Shown here: positions 1 to 8,551 of the stretch, one piece after another
Numbering within the stretch: position 1 is the first letter of the stretch
How the letters are laid out: each line of letters begins with the position of its first letter
Assembly: GCA_944322965.1 (NCBI GenBank)
Contig: CALUQR010000002.1
Span: 62,001-126,000 of the forward strand
Direction of reading: 5' to 3'
Length of the DNA stretch: 64,000 bases
Source of the DNA: Vulcanimicrobiota bacterium
GTDB taxonomy: Bacteria > Vulcanimicrobiota > Xenobia > Xenobiales > Xenobiaceae
Position numbers and translations under genes: made by a program
Notes under the pieces: generated by a model
The model's database searches: none
The model's input: the letters and a program-made list of their open reading frames with translations, nothing else
Told to the model about the DNA's origin: nothing

Positions 1-1360
1 TGAGAGGGATAGAGACGATACCCTCCGCCGTCAAAGTGGGCTCTAAGTCGGCCGGGACGACCTGACCGGCTACGAAGCGGTCGGAATCGGGATCGACATT
101 GAAGACGATCTGCCCTAAGGGGGCGTCGGCTAAAAGCTTATCGTAACCGGCGGAACGGACTACGATAGGCAAACTGGCGTCGACGCTATCGTGGACTACC
201 TCGTACTCCTCAGAATTCTTTTTGCGCGCTACTCGGAAGCCGATATTGTGGAAGAAAGGATCCTCCTCGGTGCGGATAAAGCCGCCCTCGAAGGCCTTGA
301 CGATTCCTAAATCCTCCAAGATGGGACGGATAGTCTTGTAACCGGCCCCGCCGAAGAAATCGAGCTTTAAGCGCATCCCCTCCTCAATAGCCTTCTCGAT
401 CATAGCCAAGGCTCTGGGGGAGGCCGGACCCTTGCGCAGATAGTTGGCGTAGAGGGCGCAGACCCTAGGATAGGTCAGAGTGTGGTGTAAGAGGGGACTA
501 TCCTTAGCCGCCAAGCGGATGGTATAGCCTTTAGTCTCGCACTCCTCTAAGATCTTGTACATCTCCTCCACGATCTTAGCATACTCGGGCGGGAGGTACT
601 GGGAACCGTCGGGACCTAAGATCTTGTCGCTCTGCTTTTGGGGAGCGCCGTGGCTAGAAGTGTAGTAGTCGCCGCCCGAGAAGCCCAAGAGGTAAGTTAA
701 GAAGCTCCACATAAAGATGGTGGAACTATCCTTATTGTCGCGGTCGGCGGTCAAGAAGACGTGGAAATTGCGGGCCGCGTAGATGCGGGAGACTAAACCT
801 ACAAAGGCCGGGGTATTAGAGCGGGTCTCTCCACCCACGATGCGCACCGGGTTCTGGTAGACGAACTCCATAGCCTGGGCTAAGTCCATCTCAAAGATCT
901 CTTCGACGAGCTTGACCCCCTGGGGACCTAAGTGGGCGGCTACCTCCTGAGGATCGCGCTTGCCCAGAGTCGCTACGTGCTGGCGATGGAGCTGGGGCAC
1001 GATATTGGCCAAGGCCTCGGCCATCAAGGCCAACATATACTCATTTATGCGGTAGCGGTAATCCCAAGGGCAGATCACATTCTGATTTTCGCGCACCCCC
1101 GCGGTGGAGACTTTGGCCTCTTTGGCAAAGGCCTCTACCTGGGCCCGCAAACCGATCTCCTCCGCCAATTGGGGGGTGATCGTCAACTGGCTGGGGGCCG
1201 GATCGTCCAATTTGAAGGGGGGATGGTCGCTAATATTGTGATTTTTTTGCTCCCATTCTTGCAGACTGCGCCGGGTCTGCTCTAAGTAGAAGGCCCGCAT
1301 CTGGGCGGGGGTAAAATCGGGACTGACTACGGAAGGGACGGAGCCATTGGGATTGGACAC
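1..1360 (-). CDS. Phosphoglucomutase/phosphohexomutase family protein (3' end outside window)
   Basis: Alpha-D-phosphohexomutase family enzyme, expected to interconvert hexose-1-phosphate and hexose-6-phosphate in the cytoplasm. The frame is open from a GTG at 1360, preceded by GGGAGA, to the left edge (453 codons seen). Visible are a phosphoserine-loop-like TSSHGAPQ, a glycine-rich GGAGYKTI segment, and a metal-binding-like DPDSDR near the truncated end. The serine loop differs from the usual TASHNP (Gly in place of Asn), so the sugar specificity is uncertain. It is divergent from glgA with 144 bp between the starts, consistent with supply of glucose-1-phosphate for glycogen synthesis. Family assignment is firm; the exact substrate is inference. 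Confidence 0.8.
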   Translation of the reverse strand, partial: MSNPNGSVPSVVSPDFTPAQMRAFYLEQTRRSLQEWEQKNHNISDHPPFKLDDPAPSQLTITPQLAEEIGLRAQVEAFAKEAKVSTAGVRENQNVICPWDYRYRINEYMLALMAEALANIVPQLHRQHVATLGKRDPQEVAAHLGPQGVKLVEEIFEMDLAQAMEFVYQNPVRIVGGETRSNTPAFVGLVSRIYAARNFHVFLTADRDNKDSSTIFMWSFLTYLLGFSGGDYYTSSHGAPQKQSDKILGPDGSQYLPPEYAKIVEEMYKILEECETKGYTIRLAAKDSPLLHHTLTYPRVCALYANYLRKGPASPRALAMIEKAIEEGMRLKLDFFGGAGYKTIRPILEDLGIVKAFEGGFIRTEEDPFFHNIGFRVARKKNSEEYEVVHDSVDASLPIVVRSAGYDKLLADAPLGQIVFNVDPDSDRFVAGQVVPADLEPTLTAEGIVSIPL

Positions 1361-1504
1361 GGTGCTTACTTTCTCCCGGACGATAAAGATTAGAGGGCCG
1401 GGGACTTCGCCTTAGCCGGGGCTCTCCCTTGCTTAAAGGTAGGCTCTCCGGGAGGGGCGAAAGAGGGAGAGCTATCCCACAAAGAGCAAGAGGGTATTAA
1501 GTTC

Positions 1505-2881
1505 GTGAAGGTTCTCTTTTTAGCCGCGGAAGCGGTCCCTTATGTGAAAGTTGGCGGTCTGGGCGATGTGGCGGGGGCGCTGCCCGGAGCTCTGCGCCGT
1601 CAAGGGGTAGAGGCGCGCTTGATGATACCTCGCTACGGTCTCTTAGATCCCCACAAGCTGGGCTTGCGCCAGCGTTTAGGTAACTTCCCGGTTACGATGG
1701 ATTGGCGCCGCGAAGAGTGCCAGCTGTGGGAGAACCCTAAGACGGGCGATCTCTTCATCGAAAATCAATATTTCTTCGGTTCGCGCTTCCAAGTCTATGG
1801 CTGCGGCGACGAGGTAGAGCAGTTCGTCCTCTTCTGCCGGGCCGCTCTGGAGGCTTGTCGGCGCGAGGGCTGGGAGCCCGATATTATCCACGCCCACGAT
1901 TGGCATACGGCGGCCGCCATCCGCTTAGCCTGGGCCGCTCCCCACCGGCCGGGATTAGTCTTCACTATCCACAATATGGCCCACCAAGGGAACCAGCGCC
2001 CCGACGGTTGGCCCCTCTTAGGGGTTTACGACGGCCGCGGGCCGATGAACTTAATGGACCAGGCCATCTATTGCGCCGATAAGGTGACGACGGTTAGCCC
2101 CACCTACGCCCAGGAGATCTGCCAGCCCCAGTATGGCTTTGGCTTAGATGGGCTCCTGCGCTCTAAGGGGCAGAACTTAGTGGGTATCGTCAACGGCTTA
2201 GATACGGCGAGTTACGATCCTCAGCACGACCCCTGCTTAGCGGCCAACTACTCCGCTAAAGATCTGAGCGGTAAGAAGGTCTGTAAGCGCCATCTCTTGG
2301 AGCGCTTCGGTCTGCCCGTCGACGAGGCTCCTCTCCTGGGCGTCGTCTCCCGCTTAGACTTCCAAAAGGGGATGGACCTGGTTTTACAGTCGATCTATGA
2401 CATTATGACCTACTCCGACTTTAAGTTAGTTATCTTGGGGAGCGGCGACAAAGATTTAGAGAGCGCCGTCAACTGGGCCGCGGGCCGTTACCCTCAGCGG
2501 GTAGCCTGTTATATAGGCTTTAACTCTAGCTTAGCTCGCACCGTCTACGCAGGGAGCGATATGTTCCTTATGCCCAGCCTCTTTGAGCCCTGCGGCTTGA
2601 GCCAGATGATCGCCATGCGCTACGGTACCTTACCTATCGCCAGAGCTACGGGCGGCTTAGTCGATACCATTAAGGATAATTTCCACGGTCGCGGGACGGG
2701 TTATTTATTTGGCGAGTATTCGGTAGAGGCGCTCTTGACCGCTCTGGGTAAGGCCCAAGAGCATTACGTATACTGTCCGGAACTTTGGCATAACACCCAA
2801 GTGCGCGCTATGGAGAGCGACTTCTCCTGGGCCCGCTCGGCCGCCAAATATAAGGAGCTCTACCTCCGCTGCCGCAGTTAA
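1505..2881 (+). CDS. glgA: Glycogen synthase (GT5)
   Basis: Transfers glucose from a nucleotide sugar (usually ADP-glucose in bacteria) to the non-reducing end of alpha-1,4-glucan. The 458-aa protein has the N-terminal KVGGLGDV loop (Lys15) that contacts the nucleotide sugar, HDWHTA and TIHN motifs in the first Rossmann domain, and the C-terminal FEPCGLSQ catalytic segment followed by RYGTLP. Length is close to the usual 470-490 aa and both GT-B lobes are complete. It begins with GTG. It is divergent from a phosphohexomutase, which could make its glucose-1-phosphate precursor; no glgC or glgB is in the window. Whether the donor is ADP- or UDP-glucose cannot be read from the sequence. Confidence 0.93.
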   Translation: MKVLFLAAEAVPYVKVGGLGDVAGALPGALRRQGVEARLMIPRYGLLDPHKLGLRQRLGNFPVTMDWRREECQLWENPKTGDLFIENQYFFGSRFQVYGCGDEVEQFVLFCRAALEACRREGWEPDIIHAHDWHTAAAIRLAWAAPHRPGLVFTIHNMAHQGNQRPDGWPLLGVYDGRGPMNLMDQAIYCADKVTTVSPTYAQEICQPQYGFGLDGLLRSKGQNLVGIVNGLDTASYDPQHDPCLAANYSAKDLSGKKVCKRHLLERFGLPVDEAPLLGVVSRLDFQKGMDLVLQSIYDIMTYSDFKLVILGSGDKDLESAVNWAAGRYPQRVACYIGFNSSLARTVYAGSDMFLMPSLFEPCGLSQMIAMRYGTLPIARATGGLVDTIKDNFHGRGTGYLFGEYSVEALLTALGKAQEHYVYCPELWHNTQVRAMESDFSWARSAAKYKELYLRCRS

Positions 2882-3007
2882 AAGACGGGCGCCCTGGGCG
2901 CCTGGGCCGATATTAATGTCTGGCAAATATTGTCTCTCCGCCAGGGGGATAAGCCCCGGGGATTGCGAATAGGCCCAGACGCTAGCTTTTTAGGAAAGGA
3001 ATTTGGC

Positions 3008-4147
3008 ATGTCCCTCAATCCCATTTCCCCCCTAGGTTGTACGCGTCGGCCCTCGGTCGACACTGAGGCCCTCCTGCGCTGTGCGGTGGAGATGCAGGCT
3101 TCCGACATCCACCTCAAGTCCTCCATGCCGCCTATGGTGCGCGTCTACGGACAGTTGGTGGCTCTGCCCGGTTTTCCCGCCTTTGGGGCAGGGGAGGTGC
3201 GCGACATCATCGTCTCCTTCCTAGACGACAGTCGGCGGCGGCGCTGGGAAGTGAATATGGAGTTGGATACGGCCATAGAGTCTGAGGGGCTGGGCCGCTT
3301 CCGTCTCAACGCCTACTTCGACCGCCTCGGTCCCGCGGCGGCGTTGCGCCTCATTCCGCCTCACATCCCCACGCTGGAGGAGATCGGCCTCAATCCGGCC
3401 TTTAAGGATAAGTTTATCCCCTCCTCGGGGTTGGTCTTAGTGACGGGAGCGGCGGGGGTCGGCAAGTCGACCACCTTGGCTTCGCTCCTCAATACTATCC
3501 TCCAAGAACGCTCCGTCCACGCCCTGACCTTAGAGGATCCCATCGAGTTCGTCCTCGATCCGGGGTTGGGGATCGTCAGCCAGCGCGAGGTTGGTCGCCA
3601 CACGGAATCCTTCGAGTCGGCCTTCAATAGCGCTCTGCGGGAAGATCCCGACGTCATCTTAATTGGCGAGTTGCGCGACGCTCACGCTATTGAGATGGCC
3701 TTGACTATCGCCGAGACGGGCCACTTAGTCTTAGCTAGCTTACACTCTCCCGACGCTACGGGTACTATCGAGCGCATCTTAGGGGCCATCCCCGCCGAGC
3801 GCCAACCCCAAGCGCGCACCCAGTTGGCGGGCAGCTTGCGGGCCATTATCTCCCAGAAGTTGGTTCCTCGTCAGGATAAGGTGGGTCGAGTGGCCGCCCG
3901 GGAGATCCTGGTCAATAACCAGGCCATCGCCGCCCTCATTCGCGATAATCGCGTCCACCAGATCTACGGCATGTTAGAGATGCACGGCGAGCTGGGAATG
4001 TGCACTATGGAAGCTTCGCTGGCCGCTTTACATAGCGGGCGCATCATCAGTACTGAGACGGCGGTAGCTAACGCCATGCGGCCCGATAACCTGCGCTTGC
4101 TCGATAAGGGCGGCGGGGTGCGCGGCAAGAAGGGGCGCGCCAATTAA
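3008..4147 (+). CDS. pilT: Type IV pilus retraction ATPase PilT-like
   Basis: Hexameric secretion ATPase of the PilT/VirB11 superfamily, which powers pilus retraction at the inner membrane. 379 aa from the ATG at 3008, chosen because AGGAAAGG lies just upstream and the family's N-terminal region (ASDIHLKS) follows at the normal distance; the open frame extends further upstream without a good start. Walker A is GAAGVGKST, the Asp box and Walker B (DPDVILIGELRD) are present, and a His box (GHLVLASLHS) follows. The C-terminal AREILVNNQAIAALIRDN matches the segment specific to PilT rather than PilB. No other pilus genes are nearby. It is followed by a good terminator, so it is probably monocistronic. 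Confidence 0.92.
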   Translation: MSLNPISPLGCTRRPSVDTEALLRCAVEMQASDIHLKSSMPPMVRVYGQLVALPGFPAFGAGEVRDIIVSFLDDSRRRRWEVNMELDTAIESEGLGRFRLNAYFDRLGPAAALRLIPPHIPTLEEIGLNPAFKDKFIPSSGLVLVTGAAGVGKSTTLASLLNTILQERSVHALTLEDPIEFVLDPGLGIVSQREVGRHTESFESAFNSALREDPDVILIGELRDAHAIEMALTIAETGHLVLASLHSPDATGTIERILGAIPAERQPQARTQLAGSLRAIISQKLVPRQDKVGRVAAREILVNNQAIAALIRDNRVHQIYGMLEMHGELGMCTMEASLAALHSGRIISTETAVANAMRPDNLRLLDKGGGVRGKKGRAN

Positions 4148-4160
4148 GGGCGCTACTTCC

Positions 4161-4200
4161 AGAGAGGGGCCTTCACTAGAGAGGTGAGGGCTCTTTTGTT
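4161..4200 (+). terminator. Rho-independent terminator after pilT
   Basis: An imperfect hairpin of about 14 pairs, including several G-U pairs, with loop TAGAGAG is followed by TTTTGTTTA. It lies 15-50 bp after the pilT stop. Confidence 0.7.
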
Positions 4201-4250
4201 TATTCCTCAAACTAAGATTTCCTAAAGAGAAAGGGAGAGAGGAGCGCGCC

Positions 4251-5852
4251 ATGATGGTAGGTCGGCCAATGAGGAGGGGGGTACTCTGGCTCTTAGTGGG
4301 GGCCTTACTCTTGCTGGCGTCTGGGGCGGGGGTCAGGGCCCAGGAGGGGAAGAACGGCGAGCGCCAAGTACAGCTCACCGTACTCCACGTAAACGATCTC
4401 CACGGCCAAGTCGATCCTAGCTTAGATCCCGCAAGTCCCTCCGCCGATAAGCGCCTGGGCGGGATCGCCTACTTAGCCTCCTTAATCGCCCGCGAGCGGG
4501 CCCAAAATCCTAAAGCAACCCTCCTTCTCAATGGGGGAGACCTGGCTGAAGGGAGTATGCTTTCCTACTTAAGTCGGGGCGTAGCCTACTGTCGGGCCCT
4601 AGAGGCTCTAAAGTTTGACGCCCTCACCTTGGGCAATCACGACTTAGCTTGGGGGCAGGAGGCTTTAAAGGGGATGCTGGAGGCCCTCCAGAGTCCCGTA
4701 GTTAGCGCTAACCTAGTCCGCCTCTCCTCAGGTACGCCCTTCCCCTACACCGCGCCCTATCGCCTAGTGGAGGCGGGCGGGGTGAAGGTCGGGATCTTAG
4801 GTTTAGAGACGCCCGATCTAGCCCACTTTATCGCCTCTTCTAAGTTGCGCGATCTCTCGGTGCGAGCGGCCCAGGAGACGGTAGCTTGGTATCTGCCTCT
4901 CCTGCGTCAGGCCGGGGCCCAAGTGATTATTATCCTCTCCCATATAGGTTATGAGAACGATCTAGCCTTAGCGGAGAGTTTGGCTGGGGAAGGGATCGCC
5001 CTCATTGTAGGCGCCCACAGTCATACCTTATTGCCCCAAGGGGAGCGGGTGGGGGAGACTCTGATCGTCCAAGCGGGTTACGCCTCTAAGTATCTGGGGC
5101 GCGTCGATTTAGATTTGAGGGAGGAGGCTGGGGGCTGGAAGGTCCATTCCGCTCAGGCTAAACTTTTGCCCGTCGTCTGCTCCCAATTAGAGCCTGACCA
5201 TAAGGTAGAAGAGATCTTAGCGCCCTACCGCAAGGAGGCTAAGCGCTTAGGGGATGAGATTTGGGGCCACGCCCAAGAGGATATTCTCTTTGCCCACCGG
5301 GAGGCGGCTAAATTAAACCAGATCCACGCCGACTCTATTTTAGAGGCGGCCCGCAACCTGCGTCGGCAGCAGGAGGGCTTCGACCCGCCCGGGGAGGAGG
5401 CGCCCCTCTTTGGGATCTGCAACTCGCGCACTCTGCGCGCCAATCTGCCCCGCGGGCCTATCCATTACCGCGACCTTTATGCGGCCTTGCCCTTTACGGA
5501 AGAGAATTACGTCACGATGCGGGTCAAGGGGAGCATGGTCTTAGCGGAGATTGAGGACGACTTGCGCGATAAGGCTACGGAGTTGGCCGTGCCCTGCGGC
5601 CTAAGTTATAAGTATGATCCCTCTCGACCCCCAGGTCAGCGGGTAGTGGAGATTAAACTGGCCGACGGCCAACCTCTAGATTTAGAGAGGGAGTACGTGA
5701 TAGTCACCAATGAGACTATGTCCCGTAAACCGGCCTTCGCCGCCGCTCAGGATAAGCGCGTCTTGGGACCGGTCCAGCCCCTCTTCTTCCAAAAGGTGCG
5801 CCAGCTCTCACCTTTAGATAATCGAGCCGACGCGAGGGTCGTTAAAATTTAA
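4251..5852 (+). CDS. Exported 5'-nucleotidase/2',3'-cyclic phosphodiesterase-like metallophosphoesterase
   Basis: Secreted two-domain phosphoesterase of the UshA/5'-nucleotidase family, expected to release phosphate from nucleotides outside the cytoplasm. 533 aa. A signal peptide covers roughly residues 1-30 (arginines, then LWLLVGALLLLASG). The dinuclear metal motifs are in order: NDLHG, GGDLAEGS, GNHDLAWG, ILSHIG and GAHSHT. The C-terminal half has the 5'-nucleotidase substrate-binding domain (CGLSYKYDPS). GGGAGAGAGGAG lies before the ATG. It is flanked by terminators or gaps and is followed by an unrelated lipoprotein. Which nucleotide or nucleotide-sugar it cleaves is unknown. Confidence 0.88.
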   Translation: MMVGRPMRRGVLWLLVGALLLLASGAGVRAQEGKNGERQVQLTVLHVNDLHGQVDPSLDPASPSADKRLGGIAYLASLIARERAQNPKATLLLNGGDLAEGSMLSYLSRGVAYCRALEALKFDALTLGNHDLAWGQEALKGMLEALQSPVVSANLVRLSSGTPFPYTAPYRLVEAGGVKVGILGLETPDLAHFIASSKLRDLSVRAAQETVAWYLPLLRQAGAQVIIILSHIGYENDLALAESLAGEGIALIVGAHSHTLLPQGERVGETLIVQAGYASKYLGRVDLDLREEAGGWKVHSAQAKLLPVVCSQLEPDHKVEEILAPYRKEAKRLGDEIWGHAQEDILFAHREAAKLNQIHADSILEAARNLRRQQEGFDPPGEEAPLFGICNSRTLRANLPRGPIHYRDLYAALPFTEENYVTMRVKGSMVLAEIEDDLRDKATELAVPCGLSYKYDPSRPPGQRVVEIKLADGQPLDLEREYVIVTNETMSRKPAFAAAQDKRVLGPVQPLFFQKVRQLSPLDNRADARVVKI

Positions 5853-5934
5853 ATTTCTAGATTTAAGTTTTAGGTAACATAAGGCCGCTAGGTCTGAGTT
5901 ATAACAGGAGCGAGACGATAGTTAGGAGGCCGCG

Positions 5935-6684
5935 ATGCAGGTCAAGAGATGGTGCGCCTGGGTTTTGAGTTTAGCTTTATTGGGAGTGCTCTCGTCTTGT
6001 ACGAATGCCGATCCCTTCGCCTACAGCCAGGATCCCGCCGTTTTAGCTACTAGCGCCCCGGAGGATTTGGCGCGTCTCAAGCCGCGGCTCGATCCCGCTA
6101 CTCTCAATTGGGGGATGCGCCCCGATCCCGCTAGGCCCTCCGATATTTGGATCCCCATCAATAAGGTGGGGGTCGAGCCCATCTTCTTTACGCCCAGTCA
6201 GCGAGAGGGGGCGCTCTGTACCGTCCATTGGCTCAATCCCCGGGGCGAGGTTGACGCGCGCCAGATAGAGTGTAAGGTAGATAGTAAACATCTGCGCAAT
6301 TTAGATCCCCAGAGCGCGCCCGCCCTTGATTTTATCTTCTTAGACGGGTTTACGACCTATGAGACGGAGAGCGGCGTTATCTATAGCCGCGGCAATTATG
6401 AGGAGCTCAAGTCGCAATTGGCGGGCTTTTCCTTTATGTCTCAGGTCAATCCTCGCGATATTGTGACTTTAAATCCCGATAAGACCTTCTTCCACACCAG
6501 CGACGCAGGGGACTCGGAGGGGAGCTGGACCTTCGCTACCCCTACCGCCTTGCAGATCCAAGTGAGGGGCCAAGAGGGGCCGCCCCAGTTAGAGCGCATC
6601 CTCTTTGACGAGGAAGGGCGCATTATGGGACTGCGCACCAGTCAGAATGTCGATTACTATCCTATCCCGGAGGAGCGGGAGTAG
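5935..6684 (+). CDS. Hypothetical lipoprotein
   Basis: No family is recognised. 249 aa, with a lipoprotein signal peptide ending in the lipobox LSSC (Cys22), so it should be acylated and membrane-anchored. The mature part is soluble and mixed alpha/beta in character, rich in Asp/Pro at the start, with two further cysteines in the middle (ALCTVHW, IECKV). A TAGGAGG site precedes the ATG. It lies between the phosphoesterase and serA, each separated by about 85 bp, so co-transcription is possible but not shown. Confidence 0.75.
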   Translation: MQVKRWCAWVLSLALLGVLSSCTNADPFAYSQDPAVLATSAPEDLARLKPRLDPATLNWGMRPDPARPSDIWIPINKVGVEPIFFTPSQREGALCTVHWLNPRGEVDARQIECKVDSKHLRNLDPQSAPALDFIFLDGFTTYETESGVIYSRGNYEELKSQLAGFSFMSQVNPRDIVTLNPDKTFFHTSDAGDSEGSWTFATPTALQIQVRGQEGPPQLERILFDEEGRIMGLRTSQNVDYYPIPEERE

Positions 6685-6772
6685 GAGCCTAAATGGAGAC
6701 TTTATTTAGGCAGGAAAGGGCTCTGAGAGGGTGGAACTCTGGCCGACCATTTAAAATAGGAAGGTTGTAGCC

Positions 6773-7735
6773 ATGAAGATCCTCTTAGCTGACAAAATTA
6801 ATCCGGTAGCCATCGAGGCTTTTAAGGCCATTGAAGGGGCCGAGGTTATCAATCAGCCCACCCTGACGGCTGAGGAGTTGCCCCAGCATATCGCCGGAGT
6901 GGATGTTTTGGTAGTGCGTTCTACTAAAGTTACCAAAGCTACCTTTGAGGCGGCCGATAAGTTGGGCTTGGTGATCAGAGCGGGCAGCGGCGTCAATAAT
7001 ATCGACGTCCCGTGCGCTACCGCCCACAATGTGCGCGTAGTCAATTGTCCCGGCAAAAACTCTGTGGCGGTGGCCGAGTTAGCTATGGGCTTGCTCCTCT
7101 CCTTGGAGCGCCGCATCGCCGATTGCGTGGCTCAATCTCGGGCGGGGAAATGGAATAAGAAGGAGTTTGGCAAGGCTCAAGGTCTCAAGGGTAAGACCGT
7201 GGGCGTAGTGGGCGTGGGGATGATCGGGCGGGAGCTCATTAAGCGCCTGCGCGGCTTCGACGTCGATATTTGCGCTTATGACGTCTGCTTGACCCCCGAG
7301 TTAGCTAAGGAGCTGGGCGTAGAGCGCTGCGAAGATCTGCTCGATTTGGCTAAGAAGTCGGATATCGTCTCTATCCACGTGCCCCTCTTAGACGCCACCC
7401 GCAAGATGATTGGCGAAGAGTTTATTACCGCCATGAAGCCGGGCGCCATCCTGCTCAATACTTCGCGGGCCGAGGTCGTCGATAACGACGCGCTCTTAAA
7501 GGCTCTGGATGAGAAGGGTCTGCGCTGTGGTTTAGACGTTATCCCCGAAGAGCCGGGTACGGGAGCGGCCGACTTTGACAGTCCTTTGGCCAAGCATCCT
7601 CACGCCTACGTCACCCACCATATTGGGGCTTCCACCGAGCAGTCGGAGTTAGCTACCGGATTAGAGGCGGCCCGTTTAGCGAAAATTTACAGTTTGGGGC
7701 AGGAGCCTGTTCCTAATTGTGTGAATCCCGCTTAA
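6773..7735 (+). CDS. serA: D-3-phosphoglycerate dehydrogenase-like 2-hydroxyacid dehydrogenase (short form)
   Basis: NAD-dependent oxidation of 3-phosphoglycerate, first step of serine synthesis. At 320 aa it is the short form lacking the C-terminal ACT regulatory domain. The Rossmann motif GVGMIGRE lies near residue 148 with the following acidic residue (AYD), and the catalytic residues are in SRAEVVD, EEPGTG and HHIGAST. The RAEVVD segment and the Arg-rich N-terminal IRAGSGVNNID match SerA more closely than lactate or glycerate dehydrogenases. An AGGAAGG site precedes the ATG. A strong GC-rich hairpin follows the stop. The substrate is inferred from the family. Confidence 0.85.
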   Translation: MKILLADKINPVAIEAFKAIEGAEVINQPTLTAEELPQHIAGVDVLVVRSTKVTKATFEAADKLGLVIRAGSGVNNIDVPCATAHNVRVVNCPGKNSVAVAELAMGLLLSLERRIADCVAQSRAGKWNKKEFGKAQGLKGKTVGVVGVGMIGRELIKRLRGFDVDICAYDVCLTPELAKELGVERCEDLLDLAKKSDIVSIHVPLLDATRKMIGEEFITAMKPGAILLNTSRAEVVDNDALLKALDEKGLRCGLDVIPEEPGTGAADFDSPLAKHPHAYVTHHIGASTEQSELATGLEAARLAKIYSLGQEPVPNCVNPA

Positions 7736-7757
7736 GGGTTTTATAAAAAATAAGAGG

Positions 7758-7790
7758 GCTGGGCGGGGGCCTTGCAGGCCCCCGCCCAGC
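7758..7790. other. Perfect 14-bp GC-rich hairpin without a U-tract on the + strand
   Basis: The arms at 7758-7771 and 7777-7790 are exact inverted complements around the loop TTGCA. On the plus strand the hairpin is followed directly by the ribosome site of the next gene. On the minus strand it would be followed by a T-rich run (ATTTTTTATAA). It may terminate serA weakly, protect mRNA ends, or work as a 5' element of the small gene. Confidence 0.6.
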
Positions 7791-7810
7791 GCAGAGAGGA
7801 TATCCTTAAT

Positions 7811-8071
7811 ATGTCACTGTGCGTTCCGAAAGAGCGGAAAAAGGTCATTGTCTACACCAATAACCACCGCATTGAAGGTGAGATCTATTTGGTAGCGGAT
7901 ACGAAAGTAGCTGATGAATTGAACGTGCGCGCACGCGAGTTTATCGCTATTACCAATGCTCAGGTCTACAGCGCCCATGGGGATACCCTCTTGCACTTCT
8001 CCGACTTTGTGACTATCAATAAGCACTCTATCGAGGTAATGATCTCCTCGGAGAACTTGCCGCCCGAGTAG
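7811..8071 (+). CDS. Small DUF6812-like protein
   Basis: 86 aa from the ATG at 7811, preceded by GAGAGGA; an upstream in-frame start would begin inside the hairpin loop and is less likely. Predicted to be a small all-beta domain: VIVYTNNHRIEGEIYL, then ADELNVRAREFIAITNAQVYS. This resembles my memory of DUF6812, in which a short beta-barrel carries a conserved 'FIAITNAxV' strand. Its function is unknown and no catalytic residues stand out. It is followed by a clear terminator, so it is either a single gene or the tail of the serA transcript. Confidence 0.75.
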   Translation: MSLCVPKERKKVIVYTNNHRIEGEIYLVADTKVADELNVRAREFIAITNAQVYSAHGDTLLHFSDFVTINKHSIEVMISSENLPPE

Positions 8072-8100
8072 TCTGGGTAAAAAGCAGGGATCGGAGCTAG

Positions 8101-8136
8101 GGATGGGGTAGAGTCCCCATCCTCTTTTCTATTTTT
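8101..8136 (+). terminator. Rho-independent terminator
   Basis: The 8-bp arms GGATGGGG and CCCCATCC surround the loop TAGAGT and are followed by TCTTTTCTATTTTT. Confidence 0.85.
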
Positions 8137-8179
8137 AAATAATCTCATTCTTATAGCTAAACTTAGAGGTTTGTCGAGT

Positions 8180-8542
8180 ATGCCTATTTACGTCTATCGC
8201 TGCGCCAATTGCGCTCACGAGGTGGAGGAGCTGCAGCACGTCTCCGATCCGCCCTTAGTCCATTGCCCCCACTGCGGCCAGGATACCTTACATAAAGTAG
8301 TAGCCAACGTGGGTATCATCTTTAAGGGGAGCGGCTTCTATGTGACCGACAATCCTCACTCCACTACTAGCGAGGGGCGCCATCATAAGAGCGATTCCGA
8401 TTCTAACTCTACGGCCAGCTCTAGCGCTCCTGAGAAGAGCGCGGAGAGTAAAGAGTCCGCGCCCGCTAGCTCCGACGCTAATGAAGGGAAGGGGAACGCT
8501 AAAAACGAAAGTTCCGGGGATTCTAGCAATAAGGTAGCGTAG
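8180..8542 (+). CDS. FmdB-family zinc-ribbon protein
   Basis: 120 aa. The N-terminal 70 residues are the putative regulatory FmdB zinc ribbon: MPIYVYRC, CANC, CPHC and GIIFKGSGFYVTDN. The two CxxC pairs (about 25 residues apart) would bind one zinc. The C-terminal 50 residues are a Ser/Glu/Asn/Lys-rich disordered tail. I prefer the ATG at 8180 because the family starts with MPxYxYxC; a TTG three codons upstream is possible. It lies 9 bp before the DUF2993 gene and is probably co-transcribed with it. The molecular role of the family is unknown. Confidence 0.85.
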   Translation: MPIYVYRCANCAHEVEELQHVSDPPLVHCPHCGQDTLHKVVANVGIIFKGSGFYVTDNPHSTTSEGRHHKSDSDSNSTASSSAPEKSAESKESAPASSDANEGKGNAKNESSGDSSNKVA

Positions 8543-8551
8543 CGATTAAGG

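Noticed and set aside
2930-3007. Upstream TTG start for pilT
   Set aside because: No ribosome site; the family start and AGGAAAGG support the ATG at 3008.
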